Assembly: GCA_949045875.1 (NCBI GenBank)
Contig: CARPYP010000005.1
Coordinates: forward strand, 38,378-73,165
Reading direction: 5' to 3'
Length of the DNA stretch: 34,788 bases
Source of the DNA: an uncultured Clostridia bacterium
GTDB taxonomy: Bacteria > Bacillota > Clostridia > TANB77 > CAG-508
Shown here: positions 34,719 through 34,788 of the stretch, piece by piece
Numbering within the stretch: position 1 is the first letter of the stretch
Layout: each line of letters begins with the position of its first letter
Translations under genes and position numbers: made by a program
Notes under the pieces: model-generated
Told to the model about the DNA's origin: nothing
Database searches by the model: none
What the model saw: the letters and a program-made list of their open reading frames with translations, nothing else

Positions 34719-34788
34719 ATATTAGAAAAGTTATGTATGAGTTTTTTTCGCTGGGGAATTCCCTAGATTTCAATATTTTTAAGCACTA

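Larger units (their letters stand above)
32353..34788 (-). mobile_element. Serine-recombinase element inserted in the ZIP gene (left end; right end outside the window)
   Basis: The left end is defined by the break in the ZIP reading frame at 32352/32353. The contents are the large serine recombinase, a 35-codon gene, and an 80-codon gene with its own promoter. No conjugation or phage structural genes are visible in the 2.4 kb available. The right attachment site and the rest of the ZIP gene would be past position 34788. Confidence 0.75.

Overview
The window is AT-rich DNA from a low-GC, spore-forming Firmicute of the Clostridia type. This rests on the SpoIVF pair, sigma-K, YabP/YabQ, the SUF operon order sufC-B-D-S-U, ClpB under a CIRCE operator, Rho, and AGA-dominated arginine codons. 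Species and genus cannot be told from the sequence.

Layout. 1-250 holds a hairpin repeat and the CIRCE-controlled clpB promoter. 250-4676 holds clpB, an orphan ATP-synt_F-like protein, an AraC-type regulator and a two-gene DUF4160 module. 4728-8432 holds a 60-residue peptide gene, whose ribosome binding site lies inside a 24-bp hairpin, and a heterodimeric ABC exporter. 8507-11787 holds a tail-anchored protein, spoIVFA-spoIVFB and a LexA-type dinB. 11922-12937 is an ECF sigma/anti-sigma pair collapsed by deletion. 13011-15077 holds an rRNA m5C methyltransferase, two small membrane proteins with foreign codon use, and a divergent DtxR-type regulator with shared operators. 15226-23313 is the SUF operon followed by mnmA, tcdA and a TtcA-type enzyme: iron-sulfur assembly next to tRNA modification enzymes, at least one of which uses SufS-derived sulfur. 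23341-28078 holds sigK (minus strand), prfB, yabP-yabQ-divIC and rho. 28079-28922 is noncoding with degenerate repeats. 28923-31770 (minus) holds a cardiolipin synthase-type protein and a CNNM/CorC protein. At 32352/32353 a ZIP metal transporter gene is cut by a serine-recombinase element that runs off the right edge.

Main observation. Three chromosomal genes are broken by exactly one extra base: spoIVFA (9469), sigK (23899) and yabP (25709). In all three the break is an in-frame CGG codon in the context CGG-TG(A/G), and skipping the C (or reading CGGT as four bases) restores the expected family sequence. On reading every other chromosomal gene here, roughly nine thousand codons, I found no other in-frame CGG. 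All three belong to families that in Bacillus subtilis are made in the mother cell under sigma-E, and SpoIVFA, SpoIVFB and pro-sigma-K form one activation pathway. I infer a programmed +1 frameshift at an unused or hungry CGG codon, acting as a translational gate on sporulation. The competing explanations (pseudogenes, sequence errors) can be tested. The only in-frame CGG codons read straight through are in the foreign-looking membrane-protein pair (four) and in one gene of the integrated element.
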